This document shows positions 48,201 through 61,100 of a stretch of DNA of 64,000 nt, in pieces. The position numbers were made by a program, and so were the translations under genes. Origin of the DNA: Agelas oroides (lineage: Eukaryota > Porifera > Demospongiae > Agelasida > Agelasidae). Positions within the stretch are counted from its first letter, which is position 1; each line of letters opens with the position of its first letter. The stretch is from NCBI GenBank assembly GCA_949130485.1, contig OX422189.1:3171720-3235719 (forward strand). Reading direction: 5' to 3'. The notes under the pieces are model-generated. The model did not search any database and was not told the origin of the DNA. It was given only the letters and a program-made list of their open reading frames with translations.

Positions 48201-51200
48201 TGTGATAATACCCAATTCACTCAAAATTACTGTTGTGTTTAGTTTACAATTACTGAGGAACATGTTGAGTAACAGTGTATGTAGTGAGTGCTACTGTTGT
48301 CAGACTTTCACACAGCAAGAACGAAACATTGCTTATCTGATTGTGATAATTTCACTCAAAATTACTGTTTATCTCGACACAATTACTGAGGAACATGTTG
48401 AGTAACAGTGTATGTAGTGATTGCTTAGCCTCGTCCCCAGGCCACTCCCTAGATTTTATCTCGCAGCTGTGGAGAAAACTCGGGAGAAGGCCTGGGACCA
48501 ATACTACGTCACGGACCGGAAATGGTGGACTCGGTTTCCTAATAATGGCAACGTGCCCACGCAATATGCGGCCAGTACAGCAAGTGATCGAACAGTAAAG
48601 TTTGCCTAGGCGTTTTGCCAATAGCTACGGACTTCATAAGTACCAAGTCGCTGATCAAGGATGTGTAGACGTAAGTCGAAGAGGTTATGGGTGTATGTCG
48701 ACTGAGGAAAGCAGCAGGCTGAGGGCAAGCGCGTCGCTCCATGTCAAACTTGTGACAAGTCTCCGCACTCGGACCACTATCCTCAAGGACGGAGAAACAG
48801 ATGGCAAGGCTATGTGTAGGTATGTACAAGTTATCTACGCCATTCAGCCCTTATCTAATTGAACCTCTTGTAGATCTTACATCCTCAAGAATTGCAATTG
48901 TGAAAGTGTGCTTGCTAGGTAATTAAGCAAATAGCTAGTTTTTCTTAGAATGGTGTACAGGAAGACCACAAGGAGGCCAGCTGTTTCAAGAGGTGAGGAA
49001 TCCAATGAAGATTTGCATTGATGATAATTTTGTGGATGACATCCCTACATGTATGTTCACTGTATTGCTGTTTCATAACTGCACAGAGTTGGCTGTATAT
49101 TAAGACACTGGCTAACAAAGAATTCAGATTCATCATAAATTCCTGGATTTGAATTTCTTAAGATAAGTTTGAATCATACATTAGAGTAACAGTGGTGTAC
49201 ACAATAGTTATTGGATGCCCATGTGGTACTTACTTCAATGTTTTAAAGTTCTTGAACACTCTCGGATCAGCCAGTGCAATGGCTCCGCCATCCCCAATAT
49301 CTCTCCACTGGATCTCATCCCATTCAAGACTAAATATACATCAGGAGGTAAAATGAAACACAGATACGTGTATGTAGAGTATAATTAGTACACTATTCCA
49401 TTCATAGCATCCAACACCCACATTCCTGCAGTAGTTGTAGCTGCTCCTAAAATGAGGCAGCCTAGTACCCATACAGTTCTCTTCAGAGCATCAAGTTTAC
49501 AACTTACATCAATTCTTTCAGTGACTTGTTTTGTTGCAGTGCTCTGGCCAGAGCTATGGCTCCAGTGGAAGTCAAAGAATTGTGGCAGACACTGTAGTGG
49601 AGGTTATACGTACATGCAGAGAGTGACTGACTTATCAGAACTACTTGAGGAGCAGACATTTTCACTAGCTAGTGTGTAAAGGACTGAGTAAAGATCTCGC
49701 CATGACTCAAGCCTCATACGTTCAAACACCCTGCATCTGAGTATGGTGGCTGACCAATTGGGTTCCAGACATTGTTGTTGCCATGGCATACACTTGTGCC
49801 TATGGATTCTACTGGCATTGTTGTTGGCATAGGAACAGAACATAGTTTACTCATCAGCTATTAGAAGAAACCCCACATTCCTGCTGCTACTGTAGTGATG
49901 ACCCAATGGTGCTGGTATAACCATATACCTTGCTTTTCTAGGTCTTTATATTTCTTGAAGCTAAGAAAATGTATCTATGCAGCTGCAGCAACAATAGGCT
50001 TTATAAAGCTAAATATGTATCAGCTCTTTCTCCAATGGTACAACTAGAGATGCCATTCAATGCACATGTAAGACATGGCCCACTACATTTCTGCTAAATT
50101 CTCGGCATAGATACATTTTGCGTTTCTTTCTTTGTGCACGATGTTCCTGTGCTCGCATGTACTCATTATGCTCAAAATTGTGCAAGTGTAACGTGTGCCT
50201 CCCTAGTGTCTGAGTATGGTGGCTGACCAATTGGGTTCCAGGCATTGCTATAGGAAACAATACATGATACATTTATGGAAATGGAAATTGCTACTCTACT
50301 GGAAACTTCTTACCACCAATGATGCTTTAAGCAATTCACATAAGTCCACATTATGAGGAAAGTGTATATAATTACTAACACTAGTCTCCCTAGTCCAATG
50401 TCACCCAGCCCAAGGAGATCACACAGGGACCATACGTATCACCCAGGCTAAAACCTATATTTTACTACATGTATAGAGAACTAAATAGTTACTTCAGTAT
50501 TTTCAAGCTCTGGTTCACTCTCAGACCATTAGCCAGTGCAGTGGCTCCAGAATCTCCAATTTCATTTCCTTCAAGGCTGTGGAAAAGAGTATTCCAGAGT
50601 TAGTGCATGAAGTAAAAACAAATTAATGGAAGAGTGAGTGAGTCCGACCTAACCTAGACTTATGCTATCATTAAGAGTCAGTGGAGTAGGAGGAAGCATG
50701 TATGGTAGAAATAATAGAGCCATTAAATTTATATATATACAGTGTATTGTTCAACACTCACTTTTCCTGATAGCAAGACACTCAGTGTGTAACTCACTTC
50801 AGTTCTTCCAGTGACTTGTTATGTTTCAGTGCTCTGGCCAGAGCTGTGGCTCCAATTAGAGTCAGACCACTGTGGTTTAGGCTGCAGTGGGTTACGTAAC
50901 ACAGTGAAGATAAAAGACACAGATTTTCTCTACACATCCAAACGATGCCCATAACAATGTACACAACTGTAAACATGCAAATGCTCACCTCAATCACCAC
51001 ATATACATACCCACAGTAATTAGTGCATGGTCATGTGGAGCCCAAAATGTACTTACTTCAATGTTTCAAAGTTCTTGAACACTCTTGGATCTGCCAGTGC
51101 AATGGCTCCCTCATCCCCAATACCTCTCCACTGGATCTCACCCCATTCAAGACTATATATATATATATTGGGAAGACAGTAAAATGAAACACACTATGTA

Positions 51201-54200
51201 CTGTATATAATTACTACAGCATTCCAAATAAGTAGCATCTATCAGAGTATCAATAAATTTGCAACTTACTTCAACTCTTTCAGTGAAGTGTTTTGTTGCA
51301 GTGCTTTGGCCAGAGCTACGGCTCCAGTGGAGGTCAGAGAATTGTGGTAGACACTGCAGTGGGCGTATTATATACATATGCATGCAGAGAGTGATCGATG
51401 AACTACTTTTCACGAGCTAAAATGTAAAGGTTAGGTGAGAACTATGCTTCATACTTTAAGCAAGCAACACTATATCATAGTGCTGTACTGTACTTATACC
51501 ATCAAATATATGATTATTCATACTGAGGCAGGATGTTCTGAGCATTAGAGCAAGAGTAACCACTCAGCATGCCACATGGATGTACGGTTAGTTAGGGTTT
51601 GTTAAATACAGAAAAGGGTATTGCTACTTCATTTCAAGGGGCTTGGGGAGAGTAGGGTGTTTGGTGGTGCACTCATCAAACCAGTGGTGTAGCCAGACCC
51701 AGGCCTGGGCAACTTAGCACTGTGTCTGGGCAATTCAACCTGGGTAATGTGCACGCATGCTACTCAGCTAGCTTAGTGTAGCCACTGTGCAGGGTTGTAA
51801 TGACAATATCGAGAAGTCAAGTGCTCCTGCCTAAACCCTTGTCAATAAAACCGACAGACTTACTGCACTCTGTGTTGAGCTGGTGTGTCAAACATCTTAC
51901 CATGCCTCCACATTGATAGCCACGCCCCTTTGGTGTTGCTTACTTGTGCCTGGTCTCCTGGCTATGCATGCCAATTGCATAAACCATTAACGTGCCACAT
52001 GCAGGTATATGTATTGATTTGGGCGGCCTGAACCTACAGCAATTACAGTGCATCAATCAGTCTTCCACCTACGTACTTCAGTTCTTCCAGTGACTTGTTT
52101 TGTTGTAGTGCTCTGGCCAGAGCTATGGCTCCAGTGTCAGTCAGACTACTGTGGTAGAGACTATAGCGAGAAATGACATACTGTAAGCTCCCGAAAATAC
52201 GCCCCCACCCCGCCCTTTTTGCACACTACTTTGAAGCAAAAGTGGGGAGGGGGCGTTTGCTCAAATATTCAATTCATCTCATGCATACTCCCCCTTCCTT
52301 CGTTCCTCACAATCTTTAATACGCGCAAGGTCGACAATCACGACGACTGCTGCAGCTTTCTGGAAGAACAATTTGTTCAACGTGTGCTATGGAAATCAGC
52401 AGCGCTTGTGAGAGGTATCGAAGCAACTTGCATCGTCAATGGTGACAGGGGACGACCCTAGTCTCGTTCCTAGACTATTTTTCCACCCTCTGTGTGCGGG
52501 AAAAATAGTCTAGGCAAGGGACTAGGACAACCCTGCATAAACTTGCGTTCCCAGTGCAAGCAAAGAAAACCTTGGCTGTGGCCAGCAAACAAGACTATAG
52601 TAATTTTGTGACAGAGCTAAATCAAAGTTCACTAAAACCATGCCCAGAAGACGGTCGATACGGCCGGGGTATTCATGCGAGGGAAAAATACCTATATATG
52701 TAAGAACTTTGGGGTTAAAGAAGGGGGAGGGCGTTTGCTTGAAGGGAGTGTATTTTTGGAAATTTACGGCTGTCTTACTAAACGCCTTGAAAAGTGGGTT
52801 CACTCATTGTCATGGTAAGCATTTAACAAGTATGGGAAGAGTATAAACATGCAGGTTTGTGGGAAGATAGCAGTTACTTCAGTGTTTTCAAGCTCTGGTT
52901 CACTTTCAGGGCATCAGCCAGTGCAGAGGCTCCCTCAGATCCAATTTCATTGTTGTTGAGACTGTGGAAGAGAAGAGTATTACGATACTTGTAAGCAGAC
53001 TTAACTATGATAATAAAATAGTGTTAATTATGTGATTTTCAGCCAATCAGGTGTTTAGAAATCAATCAGGCAACTGCATTCTAAAGTCTACCTAGTCCAA
53101 GGGTCACATAGGGACCAATATCACTGCCAAATTTACACTTTGCTATATTATAGTTCTACGTGGAGCCCAAATAGTTACTTACTTCAGTGTTTTCAAGCTC
53201 TGGTTCACTCTCAGAGTATCAGCCAGTGCAGTAGCTCCAGAAACACCAATTTCATTAAACCCAAGACTGTGATGAAAGAGAGCAATTAGTGGAAGTAGTG
53301 ATATAAATCAAAAATATACAAAGTTCATATGGCTATACATATTGGTGTCGTTTCACACTTTCTTTACTTTCACTCTAAAGCATCCTGTCAAAATGTTGCC
53401 AAAAAGTTTTCCAATTTTCAAGTTAATAACAGAGAACTTTTTATGAAGGAGCCAGCTGAGAAATCACTGAAAGAAATACATATTGTTCAATGCTCACTTT
53501 TCCTGATAACAAAGACACTCAGTTTCAAACTTACTTCAGCTCTTCCAATGACTTGTTATGTTGGAGTGCTGTGGCCAGAGCTATGGCTCCAGTGTCAGTC
53601 AGTCGATTGCCTTTGAGGCTGTAGTGGGGTATTATCAGACATCTGAGTTAGATTCACAATAAAAAAACTCTACATTTCTGTTGCTATGGGAATTGTAATT
53701 CCTCATCACTAGACATATACTCATGTCGTCACTAAGAGTTAGTGGAATAAAAAGGAGTGTGTATGGGAGAGATAATTATTGTCTACCACAGTGAGTAGTT
53801 TTCATATGCATTTTATTTGTGTTCAGGCAATATAACATTCAACAGGAGCTTATCATTGGCAAAGCCTAAGGCACATAAATGACCGCAACAATATTTCAAA
53901 AGGAAACTCAGTCACAAGACACTGGGTTTGGGATAGAGGCAACAAACAAGTGTAAGTTACTGAGCAGTGAAACAAGACTAACACTGTCAAATGCATGATC
54001 CTAGTGTGTAGCAGTGGAACTTGATTACTATGTCTAAGTGTGAAGCAACTGAGCCTGCAAAGTTCTTTTTTCCTCATGTCACATTCAAGTTATAGAGTGA
54101 ATGTGCATCCACGTTTGGATTCCATATACTGTATCACTATGCACTACATGATGTTTAATACTACTATAATATTATTGACAGTAGGGTAGCAAACTTCTTA

Positions 54201-55134
54201 AGCTGTATAAGCACTATTTAAAATACTTAACCCTTCATACTGCATCATGTATCACAAACCATTCTGTAGGATTTACACATGACTTATGTACTTTGAACAA
54301 TACACACGTATTGATACAAGATTCACTGTATCGATACATCACATGATCATCATGTGGGCAAGTGCTGCACTTGAGGTAAATGATTGTGGGAGAGAGATGG
54401 CAAGGGTCTTGGTCAAATGAGAGCAAAATATTAAGTGCAGCACTACTTTGCATGGTTAACCTAATGGAGCAATAACTCTTGTTGTGTGTTACCTGTACAC
54501 AGACAACAATGATATTCTGTATGCAGTGGTGTCTGCTGCACATTCGGAGTATTTGTGGGCCAGTGGGCAAGTGACAGGCAAGTCATTATCGAATGGTAAA
54601 TTGGAAACCGCATTATGTCGTACATACTCATATCATTAATTGCAGCTCTAACACCCAATAATTATTGCATGTGCACGTGGAACCCAAAAGGTACTTACTT
54701 CAATGTTTTGAAGTTCTTGATCACTCTTGGATCAGCCAGTGCAATGGCTCCCTCGTCCCCAATTTCAATCCACTGGAATTGATCTCTAGATCTTTTAAGA
54801 CTACATATCAGGGCGATGATATGTAGTGCATATTATTACTTGTAACTCCATTATCACTTAGCATCCGACCCTTTCTTGGTAAAATAAGGAAGCCCGACCC
54901 AAAATCTAGAGGTTTCTTCATACCATCAATCAGGTTACAATCTACTTCAAGTCTCACTGTTTTGTTTGCAGTGCAATGTTACACATGTCACTTTCAGCCA
55001 ATCGGGCGTTTGCATTTTACTGCACTTTTAATCACAAACTTAAGTGTGCATTTACAGTTCAAAACTGTACCAGCAACTGACAGTACTAAAGCAAGCCCTT
55101 ACATGCACATAAACATGGGCACACATGCGCACGC

Positions 55135-55170
<36 letters not shown>

Positions 55171-58100
55171 ACACAGACGGATGGACGTAAAGAGCTCCGC
55201 AATTGGATATGCCCCCCCCCCCCCCCCCCCCATCCCCCCCCAGACCAATTATGGCTGGGACTCCTGTGCACTACTTCAGGGAACTCTGGGCGTAGTGCTA
55301 GACAAACTCCTGAGGCCGGGCCAAGGACTTGCAGGAGCACTGACTATGCCCCTCCAATGTGGTGTGGGCACCCGAAGTCCCACCTGTACCTCAGTGGGAT
55401 TAGGCACAGCCAGTGGTCTTGTCCTTCCCCAGCCTAAGCCAGGTCCCCAATTCTTTACTTGGGCCTGGGTTGGGTGCCAAGTGGAGAAAGTATTCGGAGT
55501 ATCCATATTCACTACAAGTAGCAAAACAACTCTAAAGACTAAAAATAAAACAGAACTTCACAAGCTCTGAAGGAATTGTAACTATAAAAGCATCTAGGTG
55601 AGCACGTGTTGTTAGCATATTGTCCACACGCGGCGCGCATACGAGTGCACTGGACGTACAATGTACGATACATATGTATACACGTATATCAGAGAAATTC
55701 TGCCGTTGAACTCACTAGCGTGGGGCTCACTCACGCTCACCCCAATTAACACAATTCCATAACCCCCTACCTAGAGTGATCTGAATTAATGTTACTTAAA
55801 ACATCCTGATACCAAAGTAATCCCACTGTGACATAAGTCACTGACATGATGTACCTATAACAAAAGAACCTCATGCCCTTTTTACTGCTGTGTGAGGTGG
55901 CATAATTATAGAGCGCAAAGGTTCTAGCCTCATACCCAGGCCGTTAATTAGGAAAAACGGCCTGGTAACTTACCCGGGTTCAAACTGTATACGGATGTGG
56001 CGTCAAAAAGATTACAGCTGCACCCATACAAGCCATGAATATTGATAATGCATGTGATATTTAACCGTAGCCACGTAACTGTTCGTAATGTGCAAGCGCA
56101 TTGTTGTTGCCAGTAGACTCGTTACAGGCTTATATTGGATGGTCGCTGTCTTACTTGTCATCTGTAGATGCACCGCTTGCAGTAGACTCGCTCTCGCTCA
56201 CCGATGTCGATGTGCCCAATTGACAGTAAGTACTAACTAGTACCTGACACTGCTACTCTCGAACAGGTCCTTTTTTATAAAGAATCCGTTTTGTCCGCAG
56301 GTACTGTAGTTGTTGCACACAAGTCAGCAGAAGGAGTTCGAACAAAAGTGTCGTTCCAAGTGCTAGCAGTACCACGGGATGGCTGTGATGCATTTATGAC
56401 ACAATTAAAATTCTCTACATACAACTGTCACGTGAAGCGTTCTGAAATCTGATTGGTACTGCCAACTCCAGGGCAGCAGAAGTCAACAGTTTGAACTCGG
56501 ATAAGTTGCCAGGCCGTTTTTCCTAATTAATGGCCTGGGTACGAGGCTAAAAAGGTTCTTGATCCAATTAAATGAGGCACTGTAGTAAGTACATCAGTTT
56601 GCACTCACTTCAGTTCTTCCAGTGACTTGTTTTGTTGCAGTGCTCTGGCCAGAGCTATGGCTCCAGTGGAGGTCAGACCGCTGTCTCTGAGGCTGCGAAA
56701 GGATTATACAGAGAGAAACACACTTCAGTTAGATCTGAGTTGGATCCACATTAACCATGTTTCTGTTGCTATGACAATGATAACTAGAGGAGCCAGTGAT
56801 GGGCTTCAGTTGGTACTTCATAGCCTCGTTCCCAGACCTTCCCACCATCCAGTTTTTGATTGCTTGTATACAAAAACAGAGGGGGAAGGTCTGGTAACAT
56901 TTATCATATTAATGACAGGCCCTCAATCAAAGAGCACATTTCGTGCATGTGTCCTTTGTCCTGTACAATGAGCAACAACTTTTTCACTTCGTGAATGTTC
57001 TGAACTCCAACACACAGATCGACACTGCAAGAAAAAGCCTCAAACGTGCTCTTTTGTTTGAGAACCCTTCCCCCTCTGCATGTCTACCTAGGTAGACATT
57101 GATGTCACACATAGGATAAATGGTACCAGTCCTCCCCCCTTCGGAACTGGACGGTGGGAAGTCCTGGGAATGAGGCTAGGTACTTTATGCAACAATAATT
57201 CAAACCTTGTACATTCAAACTCCCACACAAAGCATCTCAGTATGGTGTCTAGTAAATTGGTATTGTTACCACATGCACAAAACAGATAAAAGTAATTCCA
57301 TCTCTCTGTCAGTCACTTTGTGGAAAATCATACAAACAAGCAATTTAGACAGTTAAATGACCTACACAAGTCACAAGTGACATTTTCATTTTCAGTGCAA
57401 GTGTACTGAAGTGTTTCTGCTATTGAGATGGTTAGTCTTAACATGAGGTCTGAAATCACAAGAGAATTGGTCACATCCAGATTACTCCAGTTTTCAGAAA
57501 GAATGGGCACAGGATAAATACTCTGCTGGGCACCTCCAGTTTTTGCCATGATAACAGATGGGTTCACCACTACACTTATTAGACCAGTATATCATGAGTC
57601 TACATTATGGTTTTATAGGTTTGTATGAGGTCAGGACAAACTTACTTCAGTTTCTTCAAACTCTGATTCACTCTCAGAGCATTAGCCAGTGCAGCAGCTC
57701 CCTGAATTCCAGTTTCATTCAATTCAAGACTGTTGAAGAGATCATTCTCCAGAGTTAGTGCAGATGATGAAAATAAATTATTATATAGTGCATGATAAAA
57801 CTAGCCGTTTTATGAGCAAGTTGCTTCACCAAAGTGGATGGGTTTGGAAGATAAACAGCTGTGTAAGAATCAGGGAGTGGCACTATATGACTATTACTCA
57901 TCTCATCATTATTGTTGTGTCTCTACATCTCGTAAGTACTCACGTTCCAGCTGCTACGTTCCAAAGAGACTACAAAGAACGGATAAGGCTGCAGCCATTG
58001 GTATGGACACTTTAAACTCAGAGTACTAAGCACCAATGGTTATTTTCAAAATTAGCAAAATGGGTGCTTAAAATCATGAGGTGCTTACATTCATGGGGTA

Positions 58101-61100
58101 CTAAGAAACACATGTAATATTACGGTAGTGTATAGTTGTATATGAATGTATAGCTAGCTGTGATATATTTTAGGCCTGAAGGTTTTCTTCCGGCTAATTC
58201 CTCTCACATGTTATTGGAACTAATAAAGTTCCTGAGAGGTTCTTGCTAATTTCTGGATATGTTTATCTAGAGGCCTTGCTTAAATGTTGATTTTTAACCT
58301 GTGCCGATAGCTTGCTTACAATCGGAGACAGACATTGGTGAATATATATCCTACTGCACCCTTGTATCCTAGGTAATAGGGGTGGGTTAAAAGTGATAAC
58401 CCCCTCTCATAAACCCCTCTTCATGTACTTTTTAATAATTGATATTTACAAGATTACTTGTATACAGTATACATGCATGTGCAGAACACAGCATTCATCA
58501 TAGTAATTTTAATAGAAGTCTGCAGAAGTCCAAATAACATCTGGTGTAGTGTTTTCAGGGGATAAAAGTCAATTCGACTTTCGTGCGCTTCTAGCACGAA
58601 CCTAGAAATGTGCTTGTTGAGCGTAGCCTGGTCATAATTTGGGTCGTCGCTCTTGGCTTACTATTAAAGTTCATCCAAGCAGCAAAATTGGTCAAAGCCC
58701 ACCTTGCACACCTGTCCGTACAGGCTGGAACTACACCCTTCGAAAGCGCAGCGAGTTTGTCATTGTCAACGAAGCGTTCGGAGTTCGTTGGAGTAGAGGC
58801 GTCGTCGTGAGATTGAGGGTGTGGCAACTCCATCAGCTGGTTGGGCGTGATCATATTAGCAGTCATACTGCTGGCTTCTCATCCAGGGTGGTCAGTCCAG
58901 TCGTACATGCCGAGACAAAAGTTAAAACAACTACAAGCCATTGCTATAAGTTGTTGCTAGGTTGAATGCAGTATCTATGGATGACGTATGGCGCATTGAC
59001 CAATGAGGTAGGATATATAACAGATATATCAGGGTTGTTAGGGATTTATTGTTTGAAAACCATGCCCTCGGGTTCGGGGAGGTTTTCAACGATAAATCCC
59101 TGCAACCATGGTATAACTATTCCATAAACTATAATGGAACATAGGCTTTGCAGGGTTTGTAAACCCTGCAAAGCCTATGTTGTGTTTAACATATAATTTC
59201 AGACTCCCAGTGGTATACCAACTACCCCTGCTGTTGGTATACCACTGGGAGTCTGAAATTATATGTTAAACACAACAACTTTACTTACATCAGTCTGATC
59301 ACAGCTTTGTGTATGTACCTCTGTTCTAGTCTTGTTTCTAAGCCCTGCACAGCTTTCCATTGCTTGCAGTATATGCATGTATGGGAAGAGCCTGGGAATG
59401 AAGCTACCTCTGTCTGTGTGCCTCTACCATTGCCATTTAGGGTTTGGTGCACAAATTTTACTAGTGGTTATAGAGACTATGTGCATAGCAAGGGGCTCAC
59501 ATGAATACTTTCCCATCGTACTCTGGACCCTACGTATACTGTATGGGATCCAGATTATGTGGTACCCCAATGAGTCACTTACTAGAGAAAGCATTTACTC
59601 ACAGCCATGCAGACAGGGGGCGAAAGAAGGGATTTTACACATCCACAAATCCAATACAGTTGGCAGCATCAGTTATTGTCAGTTGTTGGTGTTTTTTACA
59701 TGCTCAATTTTGTTTTTCTGAGTTTTGGGGAGTCCAGTCCATTTCAGTCAAGTGATTAGTAACAAGCCTCATAACCACAATGTAATCAAAATGGGTGTCT
59801 ATATTCATGGGTCTATAAATGAAAGGCACTGAAGTGCCAAACCCTCGGTGCAGCAGTGCATGTGAATGCATTTGTGTGTTAACTAGAATCGATCACTGTC
59901 TTGTGAACAATAGTATCATGAGGTTTGCTTTCGAGTTGATATGGCATGCCTTTTGATATCAATTCATTTGTAACTGTCTGTCCTCGAATCTGTTCTGACA
60001 GCTAGGCACTTGGGCCTAATATTCACACAGCGCAGTACATTGTGGTTATTTTACATCATGCAACCTCATGCTTGCTTTGTGCATTCTATCTCGCTCTTTT
60101 CTCTGCACAGTTTGCTCAAAGGTTTCAGACTCACTCATGCTTGCTTTGTACATTCTATCTCGCTCTTTTCTCTGCACAGTTTGCTCAAAGGTTTCAGACT
60201 CTCTCATGCTTGCCATAGTCTCGTGCCCAGACTAGTCTGGGCACGAGACTATGCTTGCCATGCACATTCTGTGTTGTTCCAGCCTATGCAAAGGTTGCTC
60301 ACGATTTTCTGACGCTCTTTCACAGGCCTTGTGCAACTTATCTTGGGCTTTCCTAGCTGATTTCACACTATCTGATTCTACTGCTCTCATACATTTCATA
60401 GTTTCTCTCGTAAATGGACCGAAAGACATGATCATAGTGTTCACGTTTTCCGTCTTACAGGTACAGCAGCTTTACACTGCGGGCATACCTTTGTCGGAGG
60501 CATACTTACTGCCAACGGCCAATAATCGAACTCGCAAAGAACGTCTCTCCCAAGAACAAAATGGCCGCTAGCCACGTGGTCCAAATTCATACGCATGCGC
60601 ATTTTCCGCGGAGTAAAAAATGGCTGACTTATCATGTAGCTGTACCAACAGGAAACGCTCTAGCTTCGCAACGAAGCATTTTCAGAGAAAATCGCTTAAA
60701 ATTTTCGACCTTCATCCGCCGCTAAGAAGGTTGTATCGTTTGTGGCACGAATAATCACGTGAAAAGTGAGATGTTGAGTAACAGACACACACACAGACAG
60801 ACACACACACAGACACACAGACCAAGTACTGTAACCCTCGCTGCGCATGCGCGCCGAGGGTTAACTATGTTTTAGTGCCATTGCTAAGAAAAATTAGTGA
60901 AATAGGAAGGAGTATTCATAGAGAAACATTTAGTATCTACAGTAACAGGTTCAACTAGGAAGATGCTGCATTGAGCCTGAGTGAGTAGCTGATTGAGCAA
61001 ATTTCATAGCATGTATATTGCAGGTGACCACACATGCTGACAATGCACTGAGCTATTTGCTGGAGCATCTACTGTGGCTACACAGACATGGTATAAGCTT

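Larger units (their letters stand above)
32473..48851. repeat. ~9.4-kb tandem duplication within the LRR array
   Basis: Landmarks recur at nearly constant offset: LRR exon 33190 to 42604 (9414), 34568 to 43981 (9413), zinc-ribbon element 35077 to 44490 (9413), MITE 36485 to 45925 (9440), pogo-like element 37095 to 46544 (9449), LRR exon 38576 to 48025 (9449), foldback 38843 to 48426 (9583). The second copy ends at 48851, at the centre of the foldback palindrome. A shorter internal repeat (37095 to 41122, 4.0 kb) shows an older duplication of the same material. Confidence 0.9.
59821..60863 (-). mobile_element. Zinc-ribbon element, copy 3 (inverse orientation)
   Basis: Begins with the hairpin 'ggcactgaagtgcc' and ends with the 'gcgcgccgagggttaa' hairpin end. 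The frame MPPTKVCPQCKAAVPVR (minus, near 60507) is broken just after it, at the second CxxC. An internal ~68-bp segment is tandemly duplicated (60067-60204), and the 36-bp palindrome is inserted at 60216. Confidence 0.75.

Noticed and set aside
54962-55570. 202-codon plus-strand open frame
   Set aside because: It runs through (CA)n and poly-C tracts, lies antisense inside an LRR intron, and shows no domain or splice context.
59821-60863. Helitron assignment for the zinc-ribbon element
   Set aside because: Subterminal hairpins are present, but no convincing TC...CTRR termini are seen, and the inverted 'aaccctcgg' ends argue against it. Left unclassified.
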